Of a stretch of DNA of 64,000 nt, positions 1 to 11,898 are shown piece by piece. Each line of letters begins with the position of its first letter. Positions within the stretch are counted from its first letter, which is position 1. Origin of the DNA: Zygnema cylindricum (Eukaryota > Streptophyta > Zygnematophyceae > Zygnematales > Zygnemataceae); NCBI GenBank assembly GCA_037447655.1, contig JBBHKE010001968.1, positions 1-64,000 of the forward strand, given 5' to 3'. The notes under the pieces were generated by a model. That model was not told where the DNA came from. It did not search any database and saw nothing but the letters and a program-made list of their open reading frames with translations. The position numbers were made by a program, and so were the translations under genes.

Positions 1-109
1 AACCTTAGTTGTTGCATGTTAAATGGAGGATGCATTTCAAATGATTGTTCATTGGCCTAGCTTCGCTTAGCTTTTTGCATGATAGTTTGGGTGGCTTCTG
101 CGGTCTATT

Positions 110-1103
110 TTAGACCAAAGAACAACAGTTTTCACTCCATGCTTTATATTGTTTAAAACATTTCTGAGCCTTTGACTTATTTTTCAAAAAATACACCCTG
201 GAATACCGAGACCAATCATCAGTGATAGTCATCATAAATCTCTTCCCCTCGGGTGAAGGCACTCTGGCTGGCCCCCAAATATCTGTGGGTACTAAATCTA
301 GAATATTTTCTCCCTTATAGGTGGCAAATTTTGGGAAGGGTAACCTGTGTGCTTTACCTTGAGCACATCCACTACAATGACTTAGATTTTCACTCTCACC
401 AAACTGAATTCCTTCCTCTACTCCCATCTTTTTCATCTCTCTTAACTCATCTAGATTCACATGCTCAAGCCTCTTATGTCACAACATTATATCATGAACA
501 CCAAAATAATAAAGTTTCTTCTTTTCATTGCTTAAAATCAGCCTAAACATCCTTTGGCTACCTTTTTCAGCAGTAAAATAATCTTCCTCCTCAAAACTAG
601 CAGTAAAGACTCCTTTCCTAGTGCTAGTATCAAAACCCTTATCATCAAATACAGACGTAGAGATGGGTTTTGTTCAATTCCGGAATAAAGAATACATTGG
701 AGAATGTTACTATGGATGTCTTTCCTTCTACAAATACTTTCAGATCTACTGATCCTACAAGAGTAGTGGTGACTATCCTCCCATCCCCTTACTCTATCTC
801 TAAAGTGGGAATCTTTCTTATCTTAGTGAACAGGTGTTTATCTTTACACATGTGCATGGATGTACCTGACTCTACAATCGTGCCTACTTTATCTTTCAAT
901 CCACCGAAAGCACATTTCTGCTTTCGTGGAATTTCGACCTCGTTTTTCGCTTCCAACTCCTCATCCAATAAGAGTTCATCGTTCTCGTCCTCGGATTCCG
1001 CCTCATGTTCTTGTGTCACAAGGGCCTTTTTCTTTCCTCTAGGGGGTCCACCGGTCTGCCCCTCCTCTAATCGCAACTTCGTTAACTTAGTGCATTCAGC
1101 CAT
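110..1103 (-). pseudogene. copia pol (protease to integrase), element A, broken
   Basis: The piece at 789-1,103 follows the zinc knuckle and contains the aspartic-protease region. The usual DSGAS active site reads ESGTS here, so the catalytic Asp is lost. The piece at 110-460 carries the GAG-pre-integrase Cys pair (CSGCAQGKAHRLPFP) and the first part of the integrase core (TDIWGP and DDWSRYSRVYFLKNK). Stops separate the parts. The same products are better preserved in element B. Confidence 0.75.
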
Positions 1104-1146
1104 ATAGTGCCGGGTTTTTTACAAAAATGGCACAAACCCTTGGGAG

Positions 1147-2026
1147 TCATTGGTTCGAACTCCTCGGTCTGATTTTTTTACCCCTCATTTGATAATTTCC
1201 AGTCTGTTTCTTGGAATCATTGTTTCTCCAATCGGTCCCACCTGCCAAAGCTTGTCCACTCTTTCCTCCCATTCGGATCTCAATCGTATTCTCCCGAACG
1301 AGAATCATCCCTATCACTGAATTCCAAATCCACCTTGAGTCCTCCAAGTCCTGCACACGGTAGACTATGTTCTCGAACTCATCAGGTAACTTCATCAGTA
1401 AACAGTTAACCTTTTCCTTTTTGCTAAATACTTTTCCAACATTCCCCAGTTCCATGAAAAGTGTAGCAAGCTCATTGCAAAAATCCAACATCTTCCCCCC
1501 TTTGTATACATACTCCTTAATTTTTGATCAGCCAACTGTTGTTGCGGAACCGTACCACTTCAATACATCTCTATAAAAGCCACCCAAAGATTGGATGCCC
1601 TCTCTACCTGCAAATGGGGAGATGCAAGCCCTTGAGTAAGATGGCGGTGGATGAAGTGCTTAGCCCTCTTATTGTTGTAGTTCTAGGTATCGATATCATT
1701 CTCCGTGTTCCTTGGAAGAGGTGACATGAATGCCAAACTGGGTGCTATTAGTGTGATCGTCTCTTTGTCCTTTCCTTTGTCCACCACCTCCCTTTCTTTT
1801 GTCTCTTCCGTTGTAGATGGATCTACATTTTTAGTGAATATGCCTTCGTAAATCCTGGAGGTATCCGAAGACTTGATGGACGCCTCACCCGTCCACTCAC
1901 TATTCCCGAAAACCGTTTCTCACATACAGCTCCTATCATCATACTTTCCTTGTATATAAATCTAGCTCCATTGAATATGGGCACCCTAGATGGTGGGCCT
2001 ATAACTTGCAACTCCGAGACATCCAT
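1147..2026 (-). pseudogene. copia gag, element A, broken
   Basis: Gag (capsid-like polyprotein) of a copia element in at least two frames. The N-terminus (1,823-2,026) starts inside the LTR with MDVSELQV and contains the motif GPPSRVPIF. The central part (1,147-1,491) carries the conserved stretch LLMKLPDEFENIV typical of plant-type copia gag. Frame changes between the pieces and a broken zinc knuckle near 1,090-1,140 show it is not functional. Confidence 0.75.
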
Positions 2027-3075
2027 AGGTCCTCAGAGTAGGCAGCTCACACGAAGCCTCTAGGATAACCCTGACCCCTTTGTGTTTCGGCAAGAATAAC
2101 TGCCACCCTAGAAAACAAAAACTCTGAACGACAACAGCCTTGTGTAGCTTGGACTCCCTTGAGTCGATAGCAAAAAGAATCTTTGAATTTGCTCCCCTGA
2201 GCAGTAAGTTATGGAGGGTCAAAGTTGACCTTTTGTACATAAGCTCTTTGGGAGCGAGGGTCCTATCTACCAATTTTTTCTAAGTCCTATCTCTCTCTAA
2301 AACTCTATTTACTGATGTACGGCACCAATCATATTACACTCGCGTACACAAAAGTACAGCTGCTGGTGTACTTTCTGTACGAATATTGTACGACATGGCC
2401 TAAATGTTGACACATGTCATATTCAGATTCAAACCCGTAATCCCTGGAGATGCCGTGATCTAATGTAGTTGTGCCATGTGTCATCCGATGTGGCGATAAC
2501 CACAAACCGCCGAGATTCTCTTCCGCGATCTCGACATTCTTCTCGGCCGTCCGATTGAATTTAGATTTCAATCGTAGCCGTCAAAAATACTTTCGCGGTA
2601 TTTGTTTCGTTTAAAGAAACAAATGCGCGGTACTCATTTCTTATCCAAACCGTAATCCGTACTTTTACATAACTGAATCTATGTATCTTGTAAACAGTTG
2701 TTGTTAAATGAATTATCCTACGTGGCACCATTTAAATAATTAACAAACCTTATAGCATGTAACTATAGTCCTAGACTTAATGGATAAGTCTACCGGCTAC
2801 CGGCGGCTTTATCAGACTGCAGGTACTAGGATCAAATCCATGATGTGACATCTTCCCTTTTAGTAAAGAAACTACCAATCCGTAGATGAACTAATCTATT
2901 TCGCGTCAACCTCTGGATAGCCTAGGTAGCCATGGCTGCACCTTCCTCTCCAACTTTTAGTGACTGCAACAAGTGTGGGAGTTGAAGAGAGGAGTTAGAG
3001 GCAGATTGCCTCCGCTTCTTTTTCTACATTATAATTTAGACCTAGAAAATACTGAAAGAACCATCAATTTCTACA
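2007..3075 (-). repeat. 5' LTR of copia element A
   Basis: On the minus strand it begins TGTAGAAATTGATGG and ends in GAGTTGCA, the same ends as the LTRs at 14,825-15,888 and 20,235-21,292. The last 20 bases include the gag start codon (ATG at 2,026). A degraded primer-binding site (AGTTATAGGCCCA) follows directly. Confidence 0.8.
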
Positions 3076-3408
3076 AACAACCTCACTTTTTTCCAATGGA
3101 GGTTAGCCCTTGTTAAAAAATCGTTGAAATTAATGTATTTGACATTAATCAAACCGTTCCAGTAAAGGAAACAAATACGAGGGTTAAAACCGTAGTTAAA
3201 AAGTAGGCGTTTTTATGGTAGGCATTTGGTCGGCGCCTTTATCGTAAGTTGTGTTATGGGCTTTTCATGTGATCTTCTTAGATCGATATTTTGATCAACA
3301 ACCGTACGGTCCTCCGAATTTGACGGTGTAAATAATTTTTTTTGGTCCGAATATTTTAATTGGTCTAATTTTTTGTCTGAATGTTTTAATTTGTTCGAAT
3401 AGGTCTGA

Positions 3409-3496
3409 ATACAGTATGGATCTTAAGGTTATATTCTATGTTTTGCATACAATAGGCATATTGTATTGGCCTACTTTCACCTACCTTTGAACTATG
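3409..3496 (-). repeat. dispersed repeat, inverted copy of 63,805-63,892
   Basis: Read on the minus strand this 88-bp stretch matches 63,805-63,892 at roughly nine bases in ten by eye, with shared cores such as GGTGAAAGTAGGCC and ATACAATATGCCTATTGTA. It lies between LTR A and LTR Q in an otherwise featureless kilobase (3,076-4,110). Confidence 0.7.
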
Positions 3497-3504
3497 GTTC
3501 AAAC

Positions 3505-3837
3505 TTAGAAGCACCGAATTAATATTACAAACACTAATAGTGATTCAAGCGGTACCTCTTGATTACGTGCTTTATATGTGATAGTACCACATAAGCTTAT
3601 GTTCAGACGTTGAAAATCAGATATTATTTCATAATGCCTGAATTTAAACGGACAAAATCTAAGATTTGTAATAGTTTGTAAAATCTGTACGTGCGTCCTA
3701 TGCGTTGTATCGTTTCTTAACCAAAAATCCTTTCTACTAAAGTCAATGGATGGCAAAAGGAGCGTTAAAGAATATCCTCCGTCAGATATTTTCGTAGTGG
3801 CTTTCGGTGGATATCTATCCACCATGTCACAATGCAC
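3505..3837 (-). other. unidentified repeat-borne reading frame
   Basis: An open stretch of about 110 codons that I do not recognise. It shares words with the frame at 62,475-62,843 on the opposite strand: K-I-(S/F)-D-G-G-Y followed by LLPS, and later N-L-(R/K)-F-(C/R)-P. Both lie next to the dispersed repeat at 3,409-3,496 and 63,805-63,892. It is probably a fragment of one repeat family, not a host gene. Confidence 0.35.
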
Positions 3838-4110
3838 ATAGCTTACCTTAATAATCCATTAGCAAAAAAATAATGGATGTTTGATAGACGCCGTACGATT
3901 TGATTTACAACTCGTACCATATATTTATAAAACATATTTAATAGAATTCCATGGAGATTTTACAAGACTATAGGCGTAATCAATCATCATCTGATGTTTT
4001 ACTTTTTAGCATCCACGGCGCAATCACTCAATCCATACATTTTGTGGTATTTTAACGCGCGACAAATTGAACGAATACACAACAATGCGGGATAACGTTC
4101 CACGATAGAC

Positions 4111-5160
4111 GTGTAGGAATTAATGGTTTTTTTTAGTATTTTCTAGGTCTAAAATTAAATGTAGAAAAGAAGCCGAGGCAGTCTGCCTCTAACTCCTCTC
4201 TTTAGCTCCCACACTTGTCGCAGTCACTGAAGGTTGAAGAGGGAGATATAGCTATGGCAGCCTGTGCTATCCAGAGAGAGACATGCACATGTTTTAGTAG
4301 ATTTACTAAAAGGGTACTACACAAACCTAAGATTTCATCCTGGTACGTACTGTCTGTCGCGCTAGCCGGTAGCGGTTAGCTTTATGCTACAAGTCTAAGA
4401 TTGGTGCTGAGACATGTAGGGTTTGACAACTATATAAACTGTTAAGCGTGAACTAATTCATTTAACAGAAACTATAGACGTTGTGCATGGATACAGTTTT
4501 GTAAAGTATGAGGTACGGTACGGTTCCCGAACGGAAACCGCGCATTTTGTTTTGACAACGAAACAAATATATCGCAACGATTTGTGACGGCTACGATTAA
4601 AACCCGATTTTGATCGGACGGCCGCGAAGGATGCTGAGATCGCGGAATATGATTTTGGCACTTTTCGGTCACCACCACATTGATTGACACGTGGCGCGAC
4701 CACATTGGTTTTTGTCATCTCCGAGTATTACACGAACGAATGCAAATATGACGTGTTTCGACTGGTTCGCCATGTCGTAAAATGGCCTTACAGAAAGTAC
4801 ACTGACACCAGTACCATTCTGTACGACACAATATTTTGATTGGTTCCGTACTTCAGTAGATACAGTTTTAGAGAGGGATAAGACTTTGGAAAATTTGGTA
4901 GATTGGAACCTCTCTCTCGGAGAGCTTCTGTACAAAATGTCAACTTTGACCCTCCATAACTTACTGCTCGAGGAGCAAATTTAGCGATTATTTTTGCTAT
5001 CGACTTAGCGCAGTCTTCCCTTCACAAGGGTGAAGGTGGTGAGAGTTTTTGTCTGCCACAGTGGCAATTATTCTTGCTAAAATACGAAGGGGTCAGGGTT
5101 TTCCTAGAGGCTTCGTGTGAGCTGCCTACTCTAAGGACATATGGAGGTCTCAAAGTTGTA
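4111..5160 (+). repeat. 5' LTR of copia element Q
   Basis: Starts TGTAGGAATTAATGG and ends at GTTGTA (CA end decayed), followed by GGTTATAAGCCCA, a near-match to the primer-binding site GGTTATGGGCCCA. Same family as LTRs A and B but in the opposite orientation. Confidence 0.8.
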
Positions 5161-6404
5161 GGTTATAAGCCCACCCTCTAGGGTGCTCATCTTTAATAGA
5201 ACTTGCTTCATATACTGGGAAAGTATGATGACACGAGCTCTTTGTGAGAAACGGTTTTGGGGAATAGTGAGTGGACGGGTCAGGCGTCCATGCAGTCTTG
5301 GGATCCCTCCAGGGTTTACAAGAAGTAGATTCACCAGAGATGGAGATCCATCTCCAACGGAAGAGACAAAGGAAGAGGAGGTGGTGGACAAAGGAAACAA
5401 AAAGGAGACATTCACACCAATAGCAACCGGTTTGGCATTTATGTACCCTATTCCGAGGAACGAGGAGAATGGTACTGATACGTGGGACTACAACAATATG
5501 GCGACAAAGCACTTCATCCTCCGCATCTTACTCAAGGGCTTCCATCTCCTCATTTGCAGGTAGAGCGGGCATCCGATCTTTGGGTGGCTCAAATAGAGAT
5601 GTACTGAAATGGTGCGATTCAGTAACAACAGTTGGGTGATCAAAAAAATAACGCATATGTATACAAGAGGGGAAGATGTTAGATTTTTGTTATGAGATCG
5701 CAACACTTTTCATGGAGCTAGAGAGTGCTCGACAAGTTGAAACCGAAAAGGTGAAGGTTAATTGCTTGCTCATGAAGTTACCACATGAGTTTGAGAACAT
5801 AGTGAACTGTGTGCAGGACTTGCCAGACTCAAGGTGGATATAGAATTCAGTGGTAGGGATGATTTTTGTTTGGGAGAACACGATTGAGATCCGAAGAGGA
5901 GGAAAGAGTGGGCAAGCCATGGCAATTAGGACTGATTAGAGGAACAACGATTCTAGGAAACTGGTCGGAAATTATGGAGGAGGGGGGCTGAAAAATCAGA
6001 CTGAGGAGTTTGGACTAAGGGCTCCCAAAGGTTTGTGTCATTTTTGTAAAATACCAGGGCACTATATGGCGGAGCGCACTAAGCGAACCGAACTTTAGTT
6101 AAAGGAGGGGCAGATTGGTGGAACTCCAAGAGGAAAGAAAAAGGCTCTCGTGACTCAAGTACATGAGGAGGAATCAGACGACGAGGATGGTGAGCTCTTG
6201 CTAGATGAGGAGTTGGAGGCAAAAATCGAGGTCAAAATTCCTGGAAAGCAGAAATGTGCTTTAGGAGGTTTCAAAAGTGAAGGAGGTTGGATTGTGGATT
6301 CCGATGCCTAAATACACATGTGTAAGGATAAACACTTGTTCACAAAGATGAGAAAGATTCCCACCGTAGAGATAGAGTAGGGGGATGGAAGTGTAGTAAC
6401 AACA
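5141..6404 (+). pseudogene. copia gag and start of protease, element Q, broken
   Basis: Starts at ATG 5,141 inside the LTR but meets TAG seven codons later. Gag-like sequence continues in other frames: 5,183-5,563 with CEKRFWGIVSGRVRRP, then 5,730-5,830 with NCLLMKLPHEFENIV. A zinc knuckle near 6,030-6,080 reads CHFCKIPGHYMAER, so the last Cys is Arg. The protease region near 6,290 reads DSDA followed by a stop. Coding is cut at 6,404 by the inverted-repeat DNA element. Confidence 0.75.
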
Positions 6405-6645
6405 CCGCGAATCGTTATTAGTGTCGAAGTCTCTTATTTGGGTTCTTGAATTTTTTTTTTTTTTTCAAATAGGATACATGCTTTTAATTTTTTCTTGACA
6501 ATAATTAAGGTACCGCACAAAATAGCGTAAAGGCCAGAAGTACAATAAAATCCAAATAGTGTGGTGTACGGTCGATGTCAAACCGTACATAAATGTACCT
6601 TTTCAAGTGAAAGGTTACAAAAAATAAATTAAATCAGAAGCGCAC

Positions 6646-7886
6646 TGAAATTCTATGGGCTCCATTGCCACACAGAATTCGCAGGTCCAAAGGAAGCTAA
6701 TGTAGATAGTGCCGACTCCAAGTTAATATAAACCCAAATGATTGACCCCTTGACAATCAGAACCCCATTACAGCTTCACCCTTGTGAAATAAGACTTTAT
6801 GTGTGCTCAGTTCCACCACAGAATGCAAATTTAGAATATGAGTTTTAGATAATATCCCCCACTTTGACTTTCCCTTAGAAATGTAGCCACCCTAGTAGGC
6901 AAACACTCTGACCGACTACACCCTTGTGTAGCTTGGACTCCCCTGAGTTTGCAACAAAAAGAATCAATGAAAATGGTCTAGTAAATGAGTTAATATTAAA
7001 TGGCAAAGTTTGCTGATTTATGTAGATACTCTCTGAGAGAGAGGTGGCTACCTACCAACATTTCTAAGTCCTAAAACCCCCTCTTTAAACCCCCTAGTAC
7101 TGAGGTACGAACAAATTGCAATATTGTAAAGTACATAAAGGTACAGGTGTCAGTGTACCTTTTGTACGGCCATCGTACGACATGGCCAAAAAATCGACAC
7201 ATGCCATATCCCGATTAGTTCATATAATCCCCGAAGATGCCGCAAGCCAGTGTTATCGTTCCACGTGTCAATTGACGTGGCGGTGACTGCAAATCGCCAA
7301 AATCCTATTCCGCAATCTCGGTATCTTTTGCGGTCGTCCGATCAGAACCAACTTGAAATTATAGCCGTCAAAAAATGATGCGCGGTATTTTTTTCGCTAA
7401 CGAAACAAAATGCGCGATATTTGTTTTGTCACCTACCGTACTCCGTACTATATAAAACCGTATCTATGCACGACGAGCCTATTTCCCGTAAAACGAATTA
7501 CTCTATTTGTAACTATTTATATATTTATCAAACCCTATATGTCTTAGCACTAGTCCTAGACTTAACGAACAAAGCTAACGGCTACAGGTGACTTGATGGA
7601 AAATAGATACCAGGATCATTTGCTGGATCCATGAAATACCTTTTGGTAAATCTACCTAATTCACCCCTTGTCTTCTCTAATGAGCTTAGGTAGCAATGAC
7701 TCTAGCTCCCTATCCAGCCTTCTGTAGTGAGCTTAGGTAGCCATGGCTCTAACTCCCTATCCAGCCTCCATTGACTACAACAAGTGTGGGGGCTTGAAGA
7801 GGGGAGTTAGAGGCAGACTGCCTGTGCTCTTTTTCTATCTCTTTTTCTATCCAAATACACACCTAAAAAATACTCAAATATCAACA
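6646..7886 (-). repeat. 3' LTR of copia element D
   Basis: On the minus strand it begins TGTTGATATTTGAG and ends GAATTTCA. A purine run GGGGAG directly precedes its start (7,887-7,892), as expected for the polypurine tract. Confidence 0.85.
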
Positions 7887-8106
7887 CTCCCCTTATTTTC
7901 TAGTCTATTATCCTTTCAACTCCCAGAAACAAATAAACAAACACCCCCTCCTCCTTTTCCCTTTTTTTTTGTCTCTTTTTCCTTTTCCTTTTATTAAACT
8001 TAAGAAAAATAATCTAGTATTTAAAACAGTGCATTAGATGAACCGTAATAATAATTGCATCACACATTCTATTTAGCATCCCACTTTTCAAAAGTCCGAG
8101 CCAAGT

Positions 8107-10292
8107 TTATATCCACCTCATCTCTTTTCCATCCACACTACATCCAATTTCCCTCTTGCAATTCAAACAGCCAGCCCCATCTCCAATGTGCAACACACAC
8201 CCAAATGCTAAACCTTTTACAGGCTCACCTTCATAGACGACATTACTCCCATTAGTGATGTCAAAATCATTACCCCCAAAAACTGACCTTTCCTCACTCT
8301 CTCCTATGGAATTCTTTCTACTATCACTTTCTAATTTTATTCCCATTAAATATTTCTCCTCCCCTAAACCTCTCATAAAATATTCCTCTTCTCCCATATC
8401 CTTTAGATCCCCCTCTAGATTTACTTCTCCCCTTTCCTCAGAATCCGTTGAAGTCTCCCTTTCCGACAAATTTTCAGTTTCCAAAATATCTATAAAATTA
8501 TCCTCATTATTTTTATATTTCCATTTTTCACTTATGGATCCTAGATCTGATTTTCTCATTTCTAAATCATACACTCTACACTCCTTGACATCCTCAAGTA
8601 CCTCTTCTCTCTATACTTCCCTTATACCTCTAAAAACACACTACCTGAAAATTTTCCAACATGTTCCCTATTGCATCTTTTTGAGTCAATCTCATAAGAT
8701 TTCTTTCTCAGTCTCTTCTACTTGAATTCCCAAAATATATCTCGCCTCCCCTATATCCTTCATTTCAAATCTCCCCTTACGATCGGTTTTGAGTTTATTA
8801 TTTTTTTCTATTGATTTACTTAATACAAGCAAATCATCAACATAAATTGCAATAAATAAAACACCTTCCTCATCTTCAAAAACATAGATTGAGTGATGTG
8901 AGCTGATCCGGATATATCCCAGACCGGTAAGAAACTCATCAAGCTTCTCACTCTATTGTCGAGGCGCTTGTTTTAAACCATGAAGAGATTTAATCTGACG
9001 ACATACCTTACTCTCCTCTCCTTCCTCCACAAATCCTTCGGGTTGTCGCATGAAGATCTCCTCTTCCAATTCTCTATGCAAAAAAGCTGTCTCGATGTCC
9101 ATCTGGTGCACCTCCATGTGTTCCGCTGCTGCTAGATTGAGAAGTATGCGGACGGAGGGAAATCTGAGGACAAGGCAAAGGTTTTCTTGTAGTCGATTCC
9201 TTCTTCTGTGTAAATCCTTTTGCCACTAATTAGGCTTTGTAACGCTCAATGGTGTAATCTGGGTTCAGTTTTAATTTGAAGTCCCACTTACAACCGATTC
9301 GTTTTCGGTTAGGTGGACAGTCCACCAGCTCTTAAGTATAGGCTGCCATAGTAGAGGCCATCTCCTCATTGATGGATGTTTTCCACCGGTTCCTTTCTGG
9401 ACAAGTCATTGCCTCTCCATAAGTCTGAGGTTCATCTTGATGAGATAGTTTTGTTACCTTGTTATTAACCTTTTTTTCTTGCAATCTTTTCCTACTTCTC
9501 GTTCCCCCCTCAAAATTTGTGGACGGAATAGATGGTTCTCGTGGGTTCTTTCGAACAATCTCGGCTTCTCCCTTGTCCCTTGATTCTGAATCAATTTCCA
9601 CCACGTCTTCCGCTTCGGGTAGAGTTGTCACTGGAGTTTCCACAGCAGAGTCTTTTCCGGTCTAATTTGTACCTGCATTAATGTCATCTTCTCTAAAACC
9701 TGGATAGTTAGGAAGCTCAACGTCATCGGAATTTTCTGACTCAAATCTGATTTTTACTGATTTTGTATACTTGAAGGGATCTATAGACTTTCCTTCATCC
9801 ATAACTACTAGATGCTTTACTAAGATTATATCTTCCATTTTTAGATCATAAACTCTATATCCTTTAACGTCCTCATCATATCCTAATAAGTATCCCGGTT
9901 TTTCTTTAGGAACTAGCTTCCAATTAGACCGATCTGTTTCTAGACTGAATACTTGACTGCCGAAAACCTTTAAGTGAGATATGTCTTGTGTCCGGCCGGT
10001 CCATCTCTTATAACGTGTTTGATCTTTTATAGCTGAAGTAAGAACTTTATTCTTGAGATAATTTGCATTGTTCATTTTTCGGCCCAAAACTTCTTTCCTA
10101 TCTTCGTATCTGACAGGATACTCCTAACACTATCACTCAGTGTTCTATTTAATCTTTCAGCTACACCATTTTGCTCAAGATTTTCATGAACTGTCTTTTG
10201 GTGTTGCACTCCATCTTCTCTCAAAAAATCCTCAAACTGGTTAGAGGTATACTCTCCACCATTGTCACTCCTTACTCTCTTGATTGAGGTTT
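8107..10292 (-). pseudogene. copia pol (integrase C-terminus, RT, RNase H remnant), element D
   Basis: From high to low: 10,087-9,662 is the integrase C-terminal region (KVFGSQVFSLETDR, GYDEDVKGYRVYDLK). 9,643-9,332 is the linker and RT start. RT continues with frameshifts to about 8,750, with the catalytic YVDD motif near 8,830-8,850. 8,574-8,107 holds a decayed RNase H segment (GDGAGCLNCK) joined to acidic low-complexity sequence, and the RNase H C-terminus is missing. Integrase is interrupted at 10,292 by an LTR fragment. Confidence 0.75.
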
Positions 10293-11129
10293 TGAAATTC
10301 TATGGGCTCCATTGCCCACAGAATTCGCAGATCCAAAAGAAGCTAATCTAGATAGTGCCGACTCCAAGTTGATATAAACCCAAATAAATGATCCCTTGAC
10401 AATAAGAACCCCAATATACCTTCACCCTTGTGAAAAGAAGACCTTATGTGTGCTCAGTTCCACCACAAAATGCAAAGCTTCAATATGTGTTTTGGACAAT
10501 ATTCCCCACTTTGACTTTCCCACTGAATAAGTGCCACCCTGGCACGCAAAGACTCTGACCGACTACACCCTTGTGTAGCTTGGACTCCCTTGAGTCCGCA
10601 GCAAAAAGAATCACTGAATTTGCTCACCCGAGCATTAAGTTATGGCTGGTCAAAGATGACCTTTATAGTTACAAGCTCTCTTAGAGAGAGTTACCTAAAT
10701 ATCACTAAGTCTTCGTCTGCCTACTCACGACTACCTACTACTAAACCCTAGTCCAATAGGAACACTATAAAGTACAAGAAGGTAAAATGGGCGATGTACT
10801 TATTGTACGTCCATTGTACGACAAGGTCTACAAGGTGACACCTATCAAATCGGAAGCCATGGTTCCTCCTCCCATCTTCTCCGGTATCAAATAATGTGGC
10901 GCCACGTGGCACCGCGTGACGCTATCTCCGTATGCCGCCAAAAGCTCACTTCGCGTGGCGGCTATAATGCCGGCTGTCCCAACAAAACATATTTTACATG
11001 GTTCAGANNNNNNNNNNATTCTCACTCTGATATGTCTCCGTCGTCAATCATTTCGTCCTTTATCTCCGGATACAAATATTTCCGCCATCGTACTATCTCA
11101 AAACGTTACTATAAAGACGTAATATAACA
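10293..11129 (-). repeat. LTR fragment of the D type inside element D, with gap
   Basis: Begins at its low end with the same TGAAATTCTATGGGCTCC as the LTRs at 6,646 and 11,873, and follows them for several hundred bases before diverging. It ends near 11,129 in TAACA. It lies in the same orientation as D and replaces the region that should encode the zinc knuckle, protease and most of integrase. No target duplication is visible. Confidence 0.65.
11008..11017. other. assembly gap (10 N)
   Basis: Ten N characters. The true length of missing sequence is unknown, so structure across this point in element D is not certain. Confidence 1.
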
Positions 11130-11133
11130 AGAA

Positions 11134-11898
11134 TTATCCCCATGGTAATGCTCCAAGTCCATGAGGAGACATCCATTCCCTGGATACGGTAATAATGTCT
11201 TCGTACTCACTTGGGAGCTTCATAATTAGTGTATTAATCTTTCTCTCCTCAGATTCTACATATCCCGCACTAGCAAGCTCAACATATAATGCAGAAATAT
11301 CATTGCAAAACTCTATCATGCTACCGCCTTTATAAACATAGGCCTCTATTTCCTGCTTTACTAACTGCTGCCTCTGTATAGTCTCACTCTTATAGATCTG
11401 AATTAGTGATTCCTAGATTTCCAAAGACTTGATTAGACTTAAAAGAGTGATAGCTTTAGACTTAGACACATATCTAAGTATCAGATGTTTTGCTATAGTG
11501 TTTTTATATTCCCAAATTTTCCTATCATTTTCTTCAGTTTTTGATTCAGTTATATCCCCCACAAGTGGAACCGTAGCCGAGAGCCTAGGTCCCCTCACCG
11601 TAGGTGTCCCTTTATCCTTCTCCCCTATTTCTCCTTCCACGGTAATGATTTTCCCTTCACCTTCCGTTGCATTTGAACACCGGTTGGTTTTCTGGGCAGC
11701 CCGAGATGATTCTCCATATTGATCTCCTCCAAAGCCCGCTGACGGACACCTCACTTGTCCCGAAACAATTCCCCATAAGTGCTTCTCGAAAAGCAATCCC
11801 TCCATCGTAAACTCCCAATAAGTGAAGTCTGTTCCATCAAACATAGACACCCTAGATGGTGGGCCCATAACCTGAAATTCTATGGGCTCCATTGCCAC
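11134..11898 (-). pseudogene. copia gag, element D
   Basis: Gag with an open N-terminal part of about 161 codons (11,413-11,898), starting MAMEPIEF inside the LTR and reading through the primer-binding site as QVMGPPSRV. A family motif follows (FTYWEF, then FEKHLWGIVSG). A second piece at 11,134-11,319 carries LIMKLPSEYEDII in another frame. The C-terminal zinc knuckle is gone because of the deletion and LTR fragment downstream. Confidence 0.75.
11860..11872 (-). promoter_or_regulatory. primer-binding site of copia D (half-tRNA iMet type)
   Basis: GGTTATGGGCCCA directly after the LTR terminal CA. It is complementary to the anticodon stem-loop of initiator tRNA-Met (TGGGCCCATAACC). This is the type of site used by Drosophila copia, which primes from a cleaved half-tRNA. 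Here it lies inside the gag reading frame. Confidence 0.8.

Larger units (their letters stand above)
1..3075 (-). mobile_element. Ty1/copia retrotransposon A, 5' part, cut by window edge
   Basis: Reading on the minus strand from high to low coordinates, this holds a ~1.07-kb LTR, degraded gag, a zinc-knuckle region, a protease region, GAG-pre-integrase and the start of integrase, then the window ends. The order PR before INT is that of Ty1/copia. Frameshifts and stops throughout make it non-autonomous. It belongs to the same family as element B (14.8-21.3 kb) and element Q (4.1 kb), judged from shared LTR and protein sequence. Confidence 0.85.

Noticed and set aside
7743-8255. Short plus-strand frames near the end of LTR D
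   Set aside because: They read the antisense of LTR and of element D RNase H remnants.
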